From Adiantum capillus-veneris (lineage: Eukaryota > Streptophyta > Polypodiopsida > Polypodiales > Pteridaceae): a stretch of 60,000 nt of DNA. Location: positions 32,096,446 to 32,156,445 of the forward strand of contig CM043969.1 in NCBI GenBank assembly GCA_014529385.2. Reading direction: 5' to 3'. The position numbers and the translations under genes are program-made. The notes beneath the pieces are model-generated. The model was given only the letters and a program-made list of their open reading frames with translations. It made no database searches and was not told the origin of the DNA. Shown here in pieces: positions 20,585 through 30,509 of this stretch. Position 1 is the stretch's first letter, and the number at the start of each line of letters is the position of its first letter.

Positions 20585-21257
20585 GGAAGATTAGCATTGT
20601 TGAAACAGCACCCAGAGCAGCCCACTCGTATGCGTTTCTGGTTACATTCAAGTCTCTCCCATGCCTATCTACAGCAGTTTTGGTCAGCCATCTGGGATTT
20701 ACATGCGGCTCGTCGTATTTCTTTTTTCATGTGGATGATTGCACATGCAGGACTTCCAGTTGGGACTTGGCTAGCTACTATGGGTCATGATCCGTTATGT
20801 ACTCGCTGTCCTTTGCGACTACATGAGTCACCTGCACACTGTCTTTGGTCATGCTCATCTTCTCATGTAGTGTGGCTAGCAGTTTGCTTTTTACTTAGCA
20901 GAGCCGGTGTTCAGCATGGATTTCTCACTTGGGGATTTGTCTCATGGTTGATGCCGATGCCCGGACCGCATCTTTTCTACGAGGGCTCAGACATAGATCC
21001 AACTCTTATGCTTACCTCGACTGGTTATCGGCGAGGGACTTTGGCTATGTTACCACAGATTGCTTGGCAGGGGGATCCTCAGACACGTGATGAAGTTTTT
21101 TCAGTCATCACTAGCATTGAACTATGGAATGTTTGGAGAGCTCGTTGTCTTCACATTCTCAGTTCGGCTCCACAGCTCCTTCAGGATACCCTCACTGCCA
21201 TTTGGCTGGACATCATTCACACCTTGATTTGGCAGTGGGATTCTTCCTCAGATACAA

Positions 21258-22628
21258 TTTCTTGCTAATTTCTATCTTTTTACTTATGAGTTTGATTTTA
21301 TGGAGCGTCTTGTCCTTGCTAACACTTGCCCAATATTTTTGCACAAGTTATGCAATGTAAGACGCTTTGTAGATGATCTTTTTGTCGCTGATGTTCCTTC
21401 TTTTCAAGATTTTATGTACTTGAATTCGAGTTCTGTAGGCGGAGGGATTTATCCCAAGGAGTTTTGTGAACTTAACTGTACCACAAATAGTGATTGTTGT
21501 GCCTTTTTAGACCTTAAGATTTTTCAGACTCCCTTGGGATTAGAAGTAGATATCTATGATAAGCGCCTTGAACCAGAATATGCCAATCTAAAAATCATCC
21601 GCATGCCTCACATTTCTTCGAACATTTCTCTTTTAGCTAAGTACGGTGTCATTTGCTCTCAACTATTTAGATTTTCTCGTCTTTGTTCTAGTAAATCTAC
21701 TTTTGTTGTTCAATCTTGCCATCTTATTTCTTTACTAGTTGAAAAAGGATTCTCATTCAAAAGAATCATGAAAAAAGTTCGTTCAGTTTTGCATCGTAGT
21801 AAGTTTATTTTTAGTGTTTCTTCCTTTGGAATGTTCAAGATAATCAGTAGTAAATTCAATAGAAGTGGGGAGCTAAAAAGCCGACTTATTGTTTGACTTA
21901 ATAACACCTTATGTTGTTGTTTTGATCTTTAGCGTTTCTAGTATTTTCACTATAGCTTGACAATTGCTAGTCTTTATCATCGCTGAGTATGCCCATCACC
22001 TCCGGAGGGTGATAGAAACTCAGCTCGTTGGTTTTGTAGAGTACGTTCAAAGCATGAATGACCTCTATATAAACCTGCACCTACTCTTGGGCATTGACGA
22101 CGTGAGTAGGGATGTCATAGCTGTTGTCCAAGCTATGCATGATAAAGGTGATAATCTTATTCTTCCTGTTTGGACAAGCAGTGAAGTTGAGATCACATAT
22201 TGTCAAGTTTGGTTCTTTGCTCTTCGTAGGTTTGTAGTAGTATTCATTTTTCGATTTCATATTTAGCTTACCTGAGGACTTAAGAATGTGTTCCGTTATA
22301 GGTTGTTGTGTGAAGTTTGATTTCGAGGATCAAGTTTTTAAGATGTCTTATCCTTTTTTTTTTTTTGGCTTAAAGTTGAGTACATGTTTTAAGCCAAGTA
22401 AGTTGCGTCAACTTATTTTACACATACCTTTTTTGAAAACATTTTTAAGTTAATAATGTTTTGTTTTATCTAGTTTTGTTTCGAAGCAATCAAAGTGATT
22501 TAGTTAGTTAGTTTGTTTGTTTTTGTTTTTCTTTTCTTTTCGTGTGTCCCTTGCTTTTATAGTTTTATGAGTGCTTCATTCCCTCTTATAATTCGTGAGT
22601 TCAGACTATTCTGAACTTATGAAGGTAT
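21258..22628 (+). repeat. Upstream partial copy (pLTR) of the Penelope-like element
   Basis: It matches 25922-27291 with about ten differences. It starts inside the RT just after the MGTN motif, so it contains the RT C-terminal half (frame RRFVDDLFVAD) and the whole 3' noncoding region. It reads straight into the 5' end of the full unit at about 22629; the junction is uncertain by a base or two. Confidence 0.9.
21981..22019 (+). other. Conserved hairpin in the Penelope 3' region, copy 1
   Basis: ATCACC (21995-22000) pairs with GGTGAT (22008-22013) around TCCGGAG. GCTGAGT and ACTCAGC can close an outer stem in this copy. The inner stem is repeated unchanged at 26659-26677 in copy 2, but the outer stem is broken there (GTTGAGT). 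Confidence 0.6.
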
Positions 22629-23371
22629 ATTTTTCAATCATCTAGCGGACATGCAAATCTTTTTGATTTTCGTCCGAGTGGTGACCAGCTGTTGAGCTTC
22701 ATGAAGATATATTGGGAGGGTGTGCATACCCCAACAGCTACCGATCTTATACTCATGTGTGTGTCGATGTAATTTTATGTGTGTATTACTTTTATTCCTT
22801 GGTTTAAATAAACTTGTAAAAAAATAAATAAAAATAATAATAAGTAATGGGTCTTTTTGTAATTTTGGTTGTATCCTAATTTATTGTGTAGAGTTTCTTT
22901 TCGTCTTGATTTTGGTTTGTTTGATTGTTATGTCTTTTATTTCTTAATTTGTCTTGATTTATCTATTTGTTGTTTTTTGCTTTTGATTGTGTGTGTGTGT
23001 GTTTGGTTGTTGTAGTGAGAAAGTTATAAATCTAACTTTGTAGATTGCATGTTTTTAATAAATAATGTTTTTCTCTTAAATCTCTTAAAAAATAAAAATA
23101 ACTTCTTAATTTGGGTCCTTTGGATCAAGGGTTTCTTGTGCGGTTTCATGAATATCTCTTGTGAGAGGAGAGGTTGAGTAGTGATTCTAGCAAGGGATCG
23201 CGGGCACTCGATTGCACGCTATTGTCGATGATCTTTTGAGTGTAGCAAGCAGCCTTATTTAAGGACCTCACTGCTTGGCAGCAACCCTGCTATACAAATG
23301 AGGGGTGTGGCTAGCACCAATCTAGCCTTAGGATCTTTAGCCTTGAGGCGGGCGTTGATCTGAAACACTGA
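22629..23371 (+). other. 5' noncoding region of the full Penelope-like unit
   Basis: About 0.74 kb from the tandem junction to the first open codon. AT-rich, with a short (GT)n near 22989-23000. No hammerhead core (CTGATGA with GAAA) was found in it. Confidence 0.6.
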
Positions 23372-26300
23372 CCTTACTACAAAAATGAAAAACACTTTTC
23401 AGCTTCAACCAGCAATGTTGATGACTCTCAGGTACGTCTTTTCGACCCTTCTTTCTTTTCAGTAGCTAGAAGTAGTCATAGTCTGTATCAAGAAAGATTT
23501 AAGTTTTTAGCTAAGTCTAATTTGAAGAATTTGCATGTTTTTGGTGATGGTCCTATTCGTTGGGCTTCTTTTAAGAATGTCTTAGTTAGTACTCATTACA
23601 CAAGTTCTTCCATAAAAGCCCTCAATCGTTTGAGGCGTTTAAGGAAAAAACATCTTGCGGTAGATCGTCCTCTAAGTCCGGTTCATACCTCTCAAGTTAT
23701 TTATGTTATTTATAATATTCACGATAGTTCTATGATGTATGTTGGCCAAACCTTTCGAACAGCTTTTGTTCGTTTTCAGGAACATGTAAGAGAAGCGAGA
23801 AAAGTTCAAAGTAAGAGCACCGTACGTGAAAGTGTGAAACCCTTGTATGCGGCAATAGCAAAACATGGGTTTGAGTCTTTCCGTTGTTTTCCCATTGAGC
23901 ACATAGAAGGTAATTTTAGAAACTCTAAAGAGTTCTATAAATCAGCGTGGCCTCGAGAGTTGTTTTGGATGAGAACTTTGTATACTTTTTTCCCTAAAGG
24001 TTTCAATTTGGAAGGAAAGTCTTCTTTACGTAAAAATAAGACAATTTACCACAAGAAACCTATGCTTTGGCGAAGGCATCCCAAACCCGAGTTAGTTCTC
24101 CCTTCAAGTCAGTTTAAAAGAATTTGGATTCCTAAAGGTTCTCGTTCAGATCCGCCTTCTATCCCTGAAATCAATCCAGTTGTTTTGCACAACACTATTT
24201 CTAGTAGAGTACAAGGTCTCCCTAGGGCTTCAATCTCTAGAATTGAGAGTGATGACCCTTCTAACCATAGAATTTTTGCTTATAGAGATTTCAAACGGAG
24301 ATTGATTCACTTATCTAGTGCCATGGAATTGGGTTCTTTTTCTTATAAAATATTTGAAAGGTATAATATAAGGATCCTATTTAAGCTCTTGTATACCCTT
24401 GAGAACTACTCTTATGAAGATTTGGAGCTAAGAGAGTCTCACAGTACTCAACTTCGAGTACTGTTAGGCAAATTTCTGAAGTCCAAATGTCCTAGTCTGA
24501 AAAATCCCTTGGTTGGAAAGAAAGATTTGTTGATAACTATCTTTACCTCCCCTGACTTAGACAAGATTGGATTAAGCTCTATTTTGAGATCTCAAGAAGC
24601 TTTGGATGCTCTCCCTCCTTGTGTGAGAAAGGTATGGAACCATCCTGTCGTAGCTTTCAAATATGTGAAAACATTAGGACAAAAAGCTTTCAACTATAGT
24701 GACATAGGACGTAATCTTAAAAAGCAAGAGAGGCTTGCAATCTCAACTATTGATTGCCCTTGTAGTAAAACTGCCTTTTCTTCTTACGTAAATGGAGCTT
24801 TGGGTCATGTAGTTACTGCCGATTGTTCTATCCTTCCTTCGGATTCTTTGAAAGACCTTTTCTCAAGAGGTACTAAATATAGGCTCCCTTCCTCAAACGA
24901 CTCTTGCCTTCTCAAAGCCATAGAAAAAGGAATTTCTAGTTTCGTAGTAAAGTTTGAGGAGTCTTTAGGAGTTCAAGGTATTTTTACCCATTGGAAGTCT
25001 GTAATCCTCAAGAAAGCTTCTTTGAAATTAGCATCTTGCTCTCGGAACGTTTCTTCAGGAAGGAATAGCTTATCTTCTTCTGATCGTGATGCTCTTAGGA
25101 AGTTTCATCGTGATTTTGTAATCTCTTATGTAGATAAGTGCTCTAATAACTTTGTTGTTACGTGCAAAAAGTTCTATTTAGAATGCTTGTTAGGTGAAGT
25201 AAATTCTCAGACTTACAGTGATTGTGATCTTTCAATGCAAGAGGTTATCTTGAAACATGAAGACTTTTGTAAGTCTTTTGGTTTTAAGTGACAGCCTAAA
25301 TTACCTTTTTTATATACCGTTTGGAAGTTCCACAAGAACCCTATAAAGCCTAGATTTATAGCTGCTTCTTGTAACACCTCTTTGACCGAGGTTTCCAAAT
25401 GGCTTAGTTATTGTTTCAAAGCCATTTTACATAGCGTAAATGAATTGTGGAATAATATGCTAAAGGAAGCAGACGTACCTACCGATTCAAGTTGGATTTT
25501 AAATGATTCAGCAGGTGTGATTCCTGTTTTAAAGTTTTTGAACTCTTCAAGAAGCCTTAAGGAGAAATCTTCTCCTTTATGTCTCCAAACTTTTGACTTT
25601 ACAACGCTATACACGAAGCTAAATTTGGAGGACCTTAAATTTAGAGTCAAGTCTCTTATTTCAAAAGTTTTTGCATTGAAGCTTGAGAAGGATAGGTACA
25701 AGGCATTGCTAGTAGAAAAGTCAGCCTTGAACTTTGACTTCTTATGGCTGAAAAATAAGAATGTAGATGTAGACAAAGGAAGAAAGAGATTCACCAGGAT
25801 TGTAGATGACATTGACATCATATCTTGGTTAGATTTTCTTTTGGACAATTTATATATAACCATCGGCGACTCTCTTTTCAAGCAAACAATTGGTATCCCT
25901 ATGGGTACCAATTGTGCTGTTTTTCTTGCTAATTTCTATCTTTTTACTTATGAGTTTGATTTTATGGAGCGTCTTGTCCTTGCTAACACTTGCCCAATAT
26001 TTTTGCACAAGTTATGCAATGTAAGACGCTTTGTAGATGATCTTTTTGTCGCTGACGTTCCTTCTTTTCAAGATTTTATGTACTTGAATTCGAGTTCTGT
26101 AGGCGGAGGGATTTATCCCAAGGAGTTTTGTGAACTTAACTGTACCACAAATAGTGATTGTTGTGCCTTTTTAGACCTTAAGATTTTTCAGACTCCCTTG
26201 GGATTAGAAGTAGATATCTATGATAAGCGCCTTGAACCAGAATATGCCAATCTAAAAATCATCCGCATGCCTCACATTTCTTCGAACATTTCTCTTTTAG

Positions 26301-26560
26301 CTAAGTACGGTGTCATTTGCTCTCAACTATTTAGATTTTCTCGTCTTTGTTCTAGTAAATCTACTTTTGTTGTTCAATCTTGCCATCTTATTTCTTTACT
26401 AGTTGAAAAAGGATTCTCATTCAAAAGAATCATGAAAAAAGTTCGTTCATTTTTGCATCGTAGTAAGTTTATTTTTAGTGTTTCTTCCTTTGGAATGTTC
26501 AAGATAATCAGTAGTAAATTCAATAGAAGTGGAGAGCTAAAAAGCCGACTTATTGTTTGA
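23372..26560 (+). pseudogene. Penelope-like GIY-YIG endonuclease / reverse transcriptase, one in-frame TGA
   Basis: The frame is open from 23372 to 26560 except for TGA at 25289-25291. GIY-YIG domain (about 23690-24010): VIYVIYN and MMYVGQTFRTAFVRFQEHV (VIY and YVG in place of GIY and YIG, with the conserved Arg and His), then AIAKHGFESFRCF and the Glu-containing RELFWMRTLYTFFPKGFN. RT: LYTVWKFHKNPIKPRFI just after the TGA, FDFTTLYTKL near 25590, IPMGTNCAVFLANFYLF near 25890, catalytic RRFVDDLFVAD near 26027, CAFLDLKIF near 26165, stop after SRLIV. No in-frame ATG lies before DSSMMYVG, so the true start is unclear. The TGA is either a nonsense mutation or, as known for some Naiad relatives, a selenocysteine codon; land plants lack the Sec machinery, which favours mutation. 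Confidence 0.85.
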
Positions 26561-26654
26561 CTTAATAACACCTTATGTTGTTGTTTTGATCTTTAGCGTT
26601 TCTAGTATTTTCACTATAGCTTGACAATTGCTAGTCTTTATCATGGTTGAGTAT

Positions 26655-26681
26655 GCCCATCACCTCCGGAGGGTGATAGAA
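26655..26681 (+). other. Conserved hairpin in the Penelope 3' region, copy 2
   Basis: Same inner stem (ATCACC / GGTGAT, 26659-26677) as at 21995-22013. The overlapping short reading frame (to 26930) is also shared by both copies but starts without ATG and has no family resemblance. Confidence 0.55.
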
Positions 26682-27587
26682 ACTCAGCTCGTTGGTTTTG
26701 TAGAGTACGTTCAAAGCATGAATGACCTCTATATAAACCTGCACCTACTCTTGGGCATTGACGACGTGAGTAGGGATGTCATAGCTGTTGTCCAAGCTAT
26801 GCATGATAAAGGTGATAATCTTATTCTTCCTGTTTGGACAAGCAGTGAAGTTGAGATCACATATTGTCAAGTTTGGTTCTTTGCTCTTCGTAGGTTTGTA
26901 GTAGTATTCATTTTTCGATTTCATATTTAGCTTACCTGAGGACTTAAGAACGTGTTCCATTATAGGTTGTTGTGTGAAGTTTGATTTCGAGGATCAAGTT
27001 TTTAAGATGTCTTATCCTTTTTTTTTTTTGGCTTAAAGTTGAGTACATGTTTTAAGCCAAGTAAGTTGCGTCAACTTATTTTACACATACCTTTTTTGAA
27101 AACATTTTTAAGTTAATAATGTTTTGTTTTATCTAGTTTTGTTTCGAAGCAATCAAAGTGATTTAGTTAGTTAGTTTGTTTGTTTTTGTTTTTCTTTTCT
27201 TTTCGTGTGTCCCTTGCTTTTATAGTTTTATGAGTGCTTTATTCCCTCTTATAATTCGTGAGTTCAGACTATTCTGAACTTATGAAGGTATATTCTTCCT
27301 CAGATACATCTCGAGCAGCCGAGGCTCGTCGATTTGCCTTCCTTCGGCGTTGGGCCCGATCTCCACTCTTCTTCACACTTACAGGTGGCTAGATTACATG
27401 GCATTATGCCCCCCCTCGGTGGTTTCTCCTCCACTCATCACACAGACCACCATGAGATTGTTCTAGTTGAGTTGTCACTATAGTGGCTCTCACCCTTACA
27501 TTCAGCTTGTACACCCCACGTGATAGGCTATTTTGGCATCCGCTGGGGATTATATTGTACTCAGTAATATACAGCCCTGATTTTTCC

Positions 27588-27591
<4 letters not shown>

Positions 27592-27637
<46 letters not shown>
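27592..27637 (+). repeat. (GA)n microsatellite at the LINE-B 3' end
   Basis: About 22 GA units directly after TTTTTCCAAAA. It forms the right boundary of LINE-B, matching the (GA)n at 20502-20581 on the left. The host exon at 27879 follows within 250 bases. Confidence 0.95.
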
Positions 27638-27640
<3 letters not shown>

Positions 27641-27878
27641 TTACACAAATAGGTTTCTTTCTCTTTTTCCTTCCATCTTCAATTTGGGAAATTGTGGTCA
27701 TCTAAGCTCCAACATTAAGAGTGTGTGTGCACCGCTGTGTATACCTGCACAATTGAAAAGAAATTTAACCTCTTTACGTGCACTCATCCTTCTTATGTTT
27801 TTTCGTTCTTGTGTGATGCATATTCTAATTGCCAAAAGAAGGAGCTTACGTATTCGTATATTCATGCTTTGGTTGCAG

Positions 27879-28048
27879 GAGAAGGAAGATGTTGAAGTGC
27901 AGCTAGCTACTACATCTGAAAAGGCTGCTCAGGCGTTATCAAAGTGCACTTCCTTGCAACATGATCTGGAACGGGTACGAGCACAAGCTGGTGATGCACT
28001 CCGTTCACTAGATGCTGAGAGACAGCAACTTCGTAGCACCACCACCAA
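27879..28048 (+). CDS. GRIP: Internal exon of GRIP-type golgin
   Basis: The acceptor TTGGTTGCAG ends at 27878. The exon reads EKEDVEVQLATTSEKAAQAL, then SKCTSLQHDLERVRAQAG and DALRSLDAERQQLRSTTT, continuing the first exon in phase 0. The recalled family pattern QQELERTRQQANEALRA.DAE followed by RQQLRS is matched closely. The exon is 170 bp and ends with two bases of a Lys codon before GTGAGG (28049-28054). Reading past the donor gives an immediate TGA, which supports splicing here. Joined to the next exon the codon becomes AAA and the frame continues. It lies between introns of about 27.8 and 21.7 kb. Confidence 0.88.
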
Positions 28049-30504
28049 GTGAGGCTCTGAATCCTTCATGGGTAGGGAGTCATAGGCATGTTTTTATGTA
28101 GAAAGATTGTGATCCATGGGGGACTAGATAACCGCTGAGCTACATTAATGAAGGTCTTTTATCTTGATGTCTGAGCTATTAGCAAAGATTCTCAGTTCAA
28201 TTTAAATCACAGGAACACATGATCATGGTATTAATAATGTGCAAAGGTTCAACCTTGAAGCTTCATTTAAGACTAGAAGGTTATAATGATGCTTAACACC
28301 ATCCTGTACATATGGTGGAGATGTGCTGGTTTGTACAAGAAATGAAGTTTATAATATGTTTGAATGGAGGCCTTAAAAGACTTGCCTGTAGACAAGTCAC
28401 GCATAAGTGTCTATGCCCTTGCAACATTGTGAGAGTACAAACATGATAATAACGATAGTAAAAGTGGATGTGCTGGGCACGTAAATGGGTTAGTGATGGT
28501 TTTCTTGATTTTTTTGGGGGGGGGGGGGGGGGGGGGTGTTGTTCTTGGTGTGGAGCTTCACATTGTGGTTCAATGCAAATCTATATGTGGTGAAGCTCAA
28601 CATGTTCAATGTGATTCTAGTATTGTGATGATGAGTGGGTGGAGAATCTCACACATTTGGGATCCTAGTGAAGTACTCTTTAGATGGCCTTGGTGTCTGT
28701 GAGAAGCTGATGTCTCAGGATTGTGAGGTTTTGTTGCCTGGGGCCTTTGGTCCCTCCAGGATTTTATCTCCTCTTAAGTGCTACTGCATGTGGTATGACA
28801 ACCTTGAGGCAAGCGTTTGGTCTTCCTTGGCTGGAAGAAGTCAGTGAGCTGTATCTGTGTACCTTGAGATGGCACTAAGTGTTGGCGAGGCAAAGTGCTG
28901 ATGGGTGGCCTAAGATGTGACAATTGTTGACGTGACAGCTGATGATGTGGCAGCCAGGTGGTATGATTTATGGAATCGGAACCAGGAGGTCGGAGAGAGC
29001 TTTTAGAAAAGCTAAGTATTGTAGTTAAGAGCTCTGTACTGTGGCCAGTAGATAAGCTCGCTTTTCATCCCGCATGTAAGCCGCTTAGTAACACATACAG
29101 GTTGTATCTTAAGCCTTGTGTGAGAGATCTCACACACTCACCTATTTTGTAACCAGTACGCGAGTGCCCTGTTATCATCACACAAACAAATCTTGCCAGG
29201 GGTGCCTAAGTTAGGAACCAATATTCTTCAAAGGAGAACTGCCCCTCCTTGTGCAGGTTTTGTGTCTCTTGAAGGTTATTTTCAGTTCTGCTGTTTCAAG
29301 CTCTTTGTGAACCAAGCTCAGTTGTTCACCGCCTGTCTAGTTGTGCCAGCTGGTTACAGAGCCAAAGCGTTTGCTGCCTATCAAGCAGACTGAACATTCA
29401 ACCTGTAGTAAACAGACTTTCACTGTGGGTTTAGACTAGAACCAATTGCATGTAGAAGAAGATTCCAGAAGAAAAGGCCAGGATTAAAGATCTACACTTG
29501 ACAGAGTCAAATAGAGCAACCAAATGCTTTGAGCATCTTTGGGAGTTCCTGAAGGATTACAGATCTGCAAACCACAGGGGAAGATTGCGGTTGAAGGTAT
29601 GCAGTTTTTCCTCTTTGCATGGTCGCAACAATGGGAACTTGTTGAGAAAAGGAGAGACGGGTGAGGCTATCCTCCATGTAGAGGGCTAAGGTAGAGAGTA
29701 AAGCAGGTTGCTTGTTTTTTAATTGATGCAGGGCTGTAAGAGGGTTTGTGGAGATGGTTGGCTGTATGTGGGGGCTGAATTTTGGCCAAAGCACTCGGCA
29801 ACTGCTAGAGGGGTTGCTTGGAATCACTAAGTAGAAAGATTGAAGTGTTGCAGCTAAGGGGCTAGTCATATTTTTGGAAGCCTATTCAAGAGTTTCTATG
29901 TCGAAGTGAAAGAGGGATGCGATTGTTCTAGGCTATGAAAAACTACTGCAGGGGTTGGTGGTGAAATCATGACTGTTTACTGGAGTCTTTACATTGAGCC
30001 AGGGCTGTTTTGGGCCAAGCGTGATGTACATTTAAGGAGAGAGTGTTTCGAGACGCCGGTATCAGTGAGAAAGAAAGAAAGAAAGCTTTAGTAGTAATTA
30101 CCCTCTGCTAGAGGCCAAGAGACTGAGTGGTGTACATGTGCGTGTCCTCTGCGTAGCCAACAAATAGTACTAAAGTGCTGAAAATAAATCTGCTACAAAA
30201 CAAAATAAAACGACATGGGGGTGTGTATATATGTATATGAGGGATGAGGGGGATGAAGCTGTAATTCTAATGGATGTGGAACTAGATACATAGGGGAGTA
30301 CAACCATGATATGCAAAGGGCTAGCTAGCTCCATCCAGCACCAAACTCGGGGTGTAGTATGGCATGCATAGGCATGAAGACTCAAGAGTCCCGCAACATA
30401 GCACAAGGGTCTGAGAAGGCCCGCTCTATCTCCTCTGTCTGTTCCGCTCATGTTGTTGGATCTCCCGGATAGCCCTATGGCATATCCTGTGGGTATGGTA
30501 TCCT
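28049..30504 (+). other. Start of intron 2 (whole intron 28049-49751)
   Basis: About 2.5 kb with no recognised gene. It contains a G21 run (28516-28536) and a (GAAA)n stretch near 30070. The part around 28880-29190 has an LTR-like look (GATGTGGCAGCCAGGTGG and similar), but I found no matching target duplication or partner LTR, so it is not called. Confidence 0.5.
28516..28536 (+). repeat. Poly-G run of 21 bases
   Basis: Twenty-one G after TTTTTTT. It is a candidate for G-quadruplex formation, or for length error in the assembly. Confidence 0.9.
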
Positions 30505-30509
30505 CGTGC

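Larger units (their letters stand above)
21257..27291 (+). mobile_element. Penelope-like element, partial plus full copy in tandem, with N-terminal GIY-YIG
   Basis: The 6.0-kb insertion is bounded by a 17-bp target duplication ATTCTTCCTCAGATACA (21240-21256 and 27292-27308) inside LINE-B. It consists of a 5'-truncated copy (21257-22628) directly followed by a full unit (22629-27291, about 4.66 kb); the 1.37-kb overlap is about 99% identical by eye. Head-to-tail partial tandems are the usual form of Penelope-like elements. The coding region has a GIY-YIG endonuclease upstream of the RT, the permuted order described for the Chlamys/Naiad group, whereas canonical Penelope has it at the C-terminus. 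The near-identical copies and clean duplication indicate a young insertion. Confidence 0.9.
20597..27392 (+). pseudogene. LINE-B ORF2 C-terminus (zf-RVT domain), interrupted
   Basis: The frame reads FWSAIWDLHAARRISFFMWM, then AHAGLPVGTWLATMGHDPLC, TRCP and ESPAHCLWSCSSSHVVWLA. This is the zinc-binding RT-associated domain (C-X2-C, then H...C) found at the ends of plant L1-type ORF2. Downstream FSVITSIELWNVWRARCLHI and HTLIWQWDSSSDT lead to the Penelope insertion; after 27309 it ends SRAAEARRFAFLRRWARSP. LINE-E has the same order (LALWFIWRARCFRIF, REAFLRLWRPGPF), which confirms that the two flanks belong together. Only the C-terminal part is present, so it is nonfunctional. Confidence 0.85.
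20582..27591 (+). mobile_element. LINE-B copy 1, 5'-truncated, split by a Penelope-like element
   Basis: The 3' part of a non-LTR retrotransposon encoding a C-terminal RT zinc-binding domain. It is interrupted at 21256 by the Penelope-like element and resumes at 27309 after a 17-bp duplication; the frame continues to a stop at 27390-27392. The remaining 3' UTR ends at TTTTTCCAAAA just before (GA)n at 27592. Both outer ends therefore lie on (GA)n. A shorter relative is at 47301-47850 and related families are LINE-C, -D and -E at 52160-60000. Confidence 0.85.

Noticed and set aside
20446-20790. Open frames with long Arg-Glu or Ser-Leu repeats over GA/TC tracts (also at 241, 18310, 40549, 44472)
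   Set aside because: Translations of dinucleotide microsatellites, not proteins.
21957-22022. Possible hammerhead ribozyme in the Penelope pLTR
   Set aside because: GAAA and a stem II-like hairpin exist, but no CTGANGA core precedes the stem, and the outer stem is lost in copy 2.
25408-25911. Open frame antisense to the Penelope RT
   Set aside because: Shadow of the RT frame, no independent support.
26628-26930. Second small protein in the Penelope-like element
   Set aside because: The frame is shared by both copies only because the DNA is about 99% identical; there is no ATG start and no family resemblance.
28920-28990. CTGATGA word suggesting a hammerhead core
   Set aside because: No GAAA at a suitable distance and no closing stems.
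28880-29190. Solo LTR candidate
   Set aside because: The composition looks LTR-like, but no matching 5-bp duplication, partner LTR or primer site could be found.
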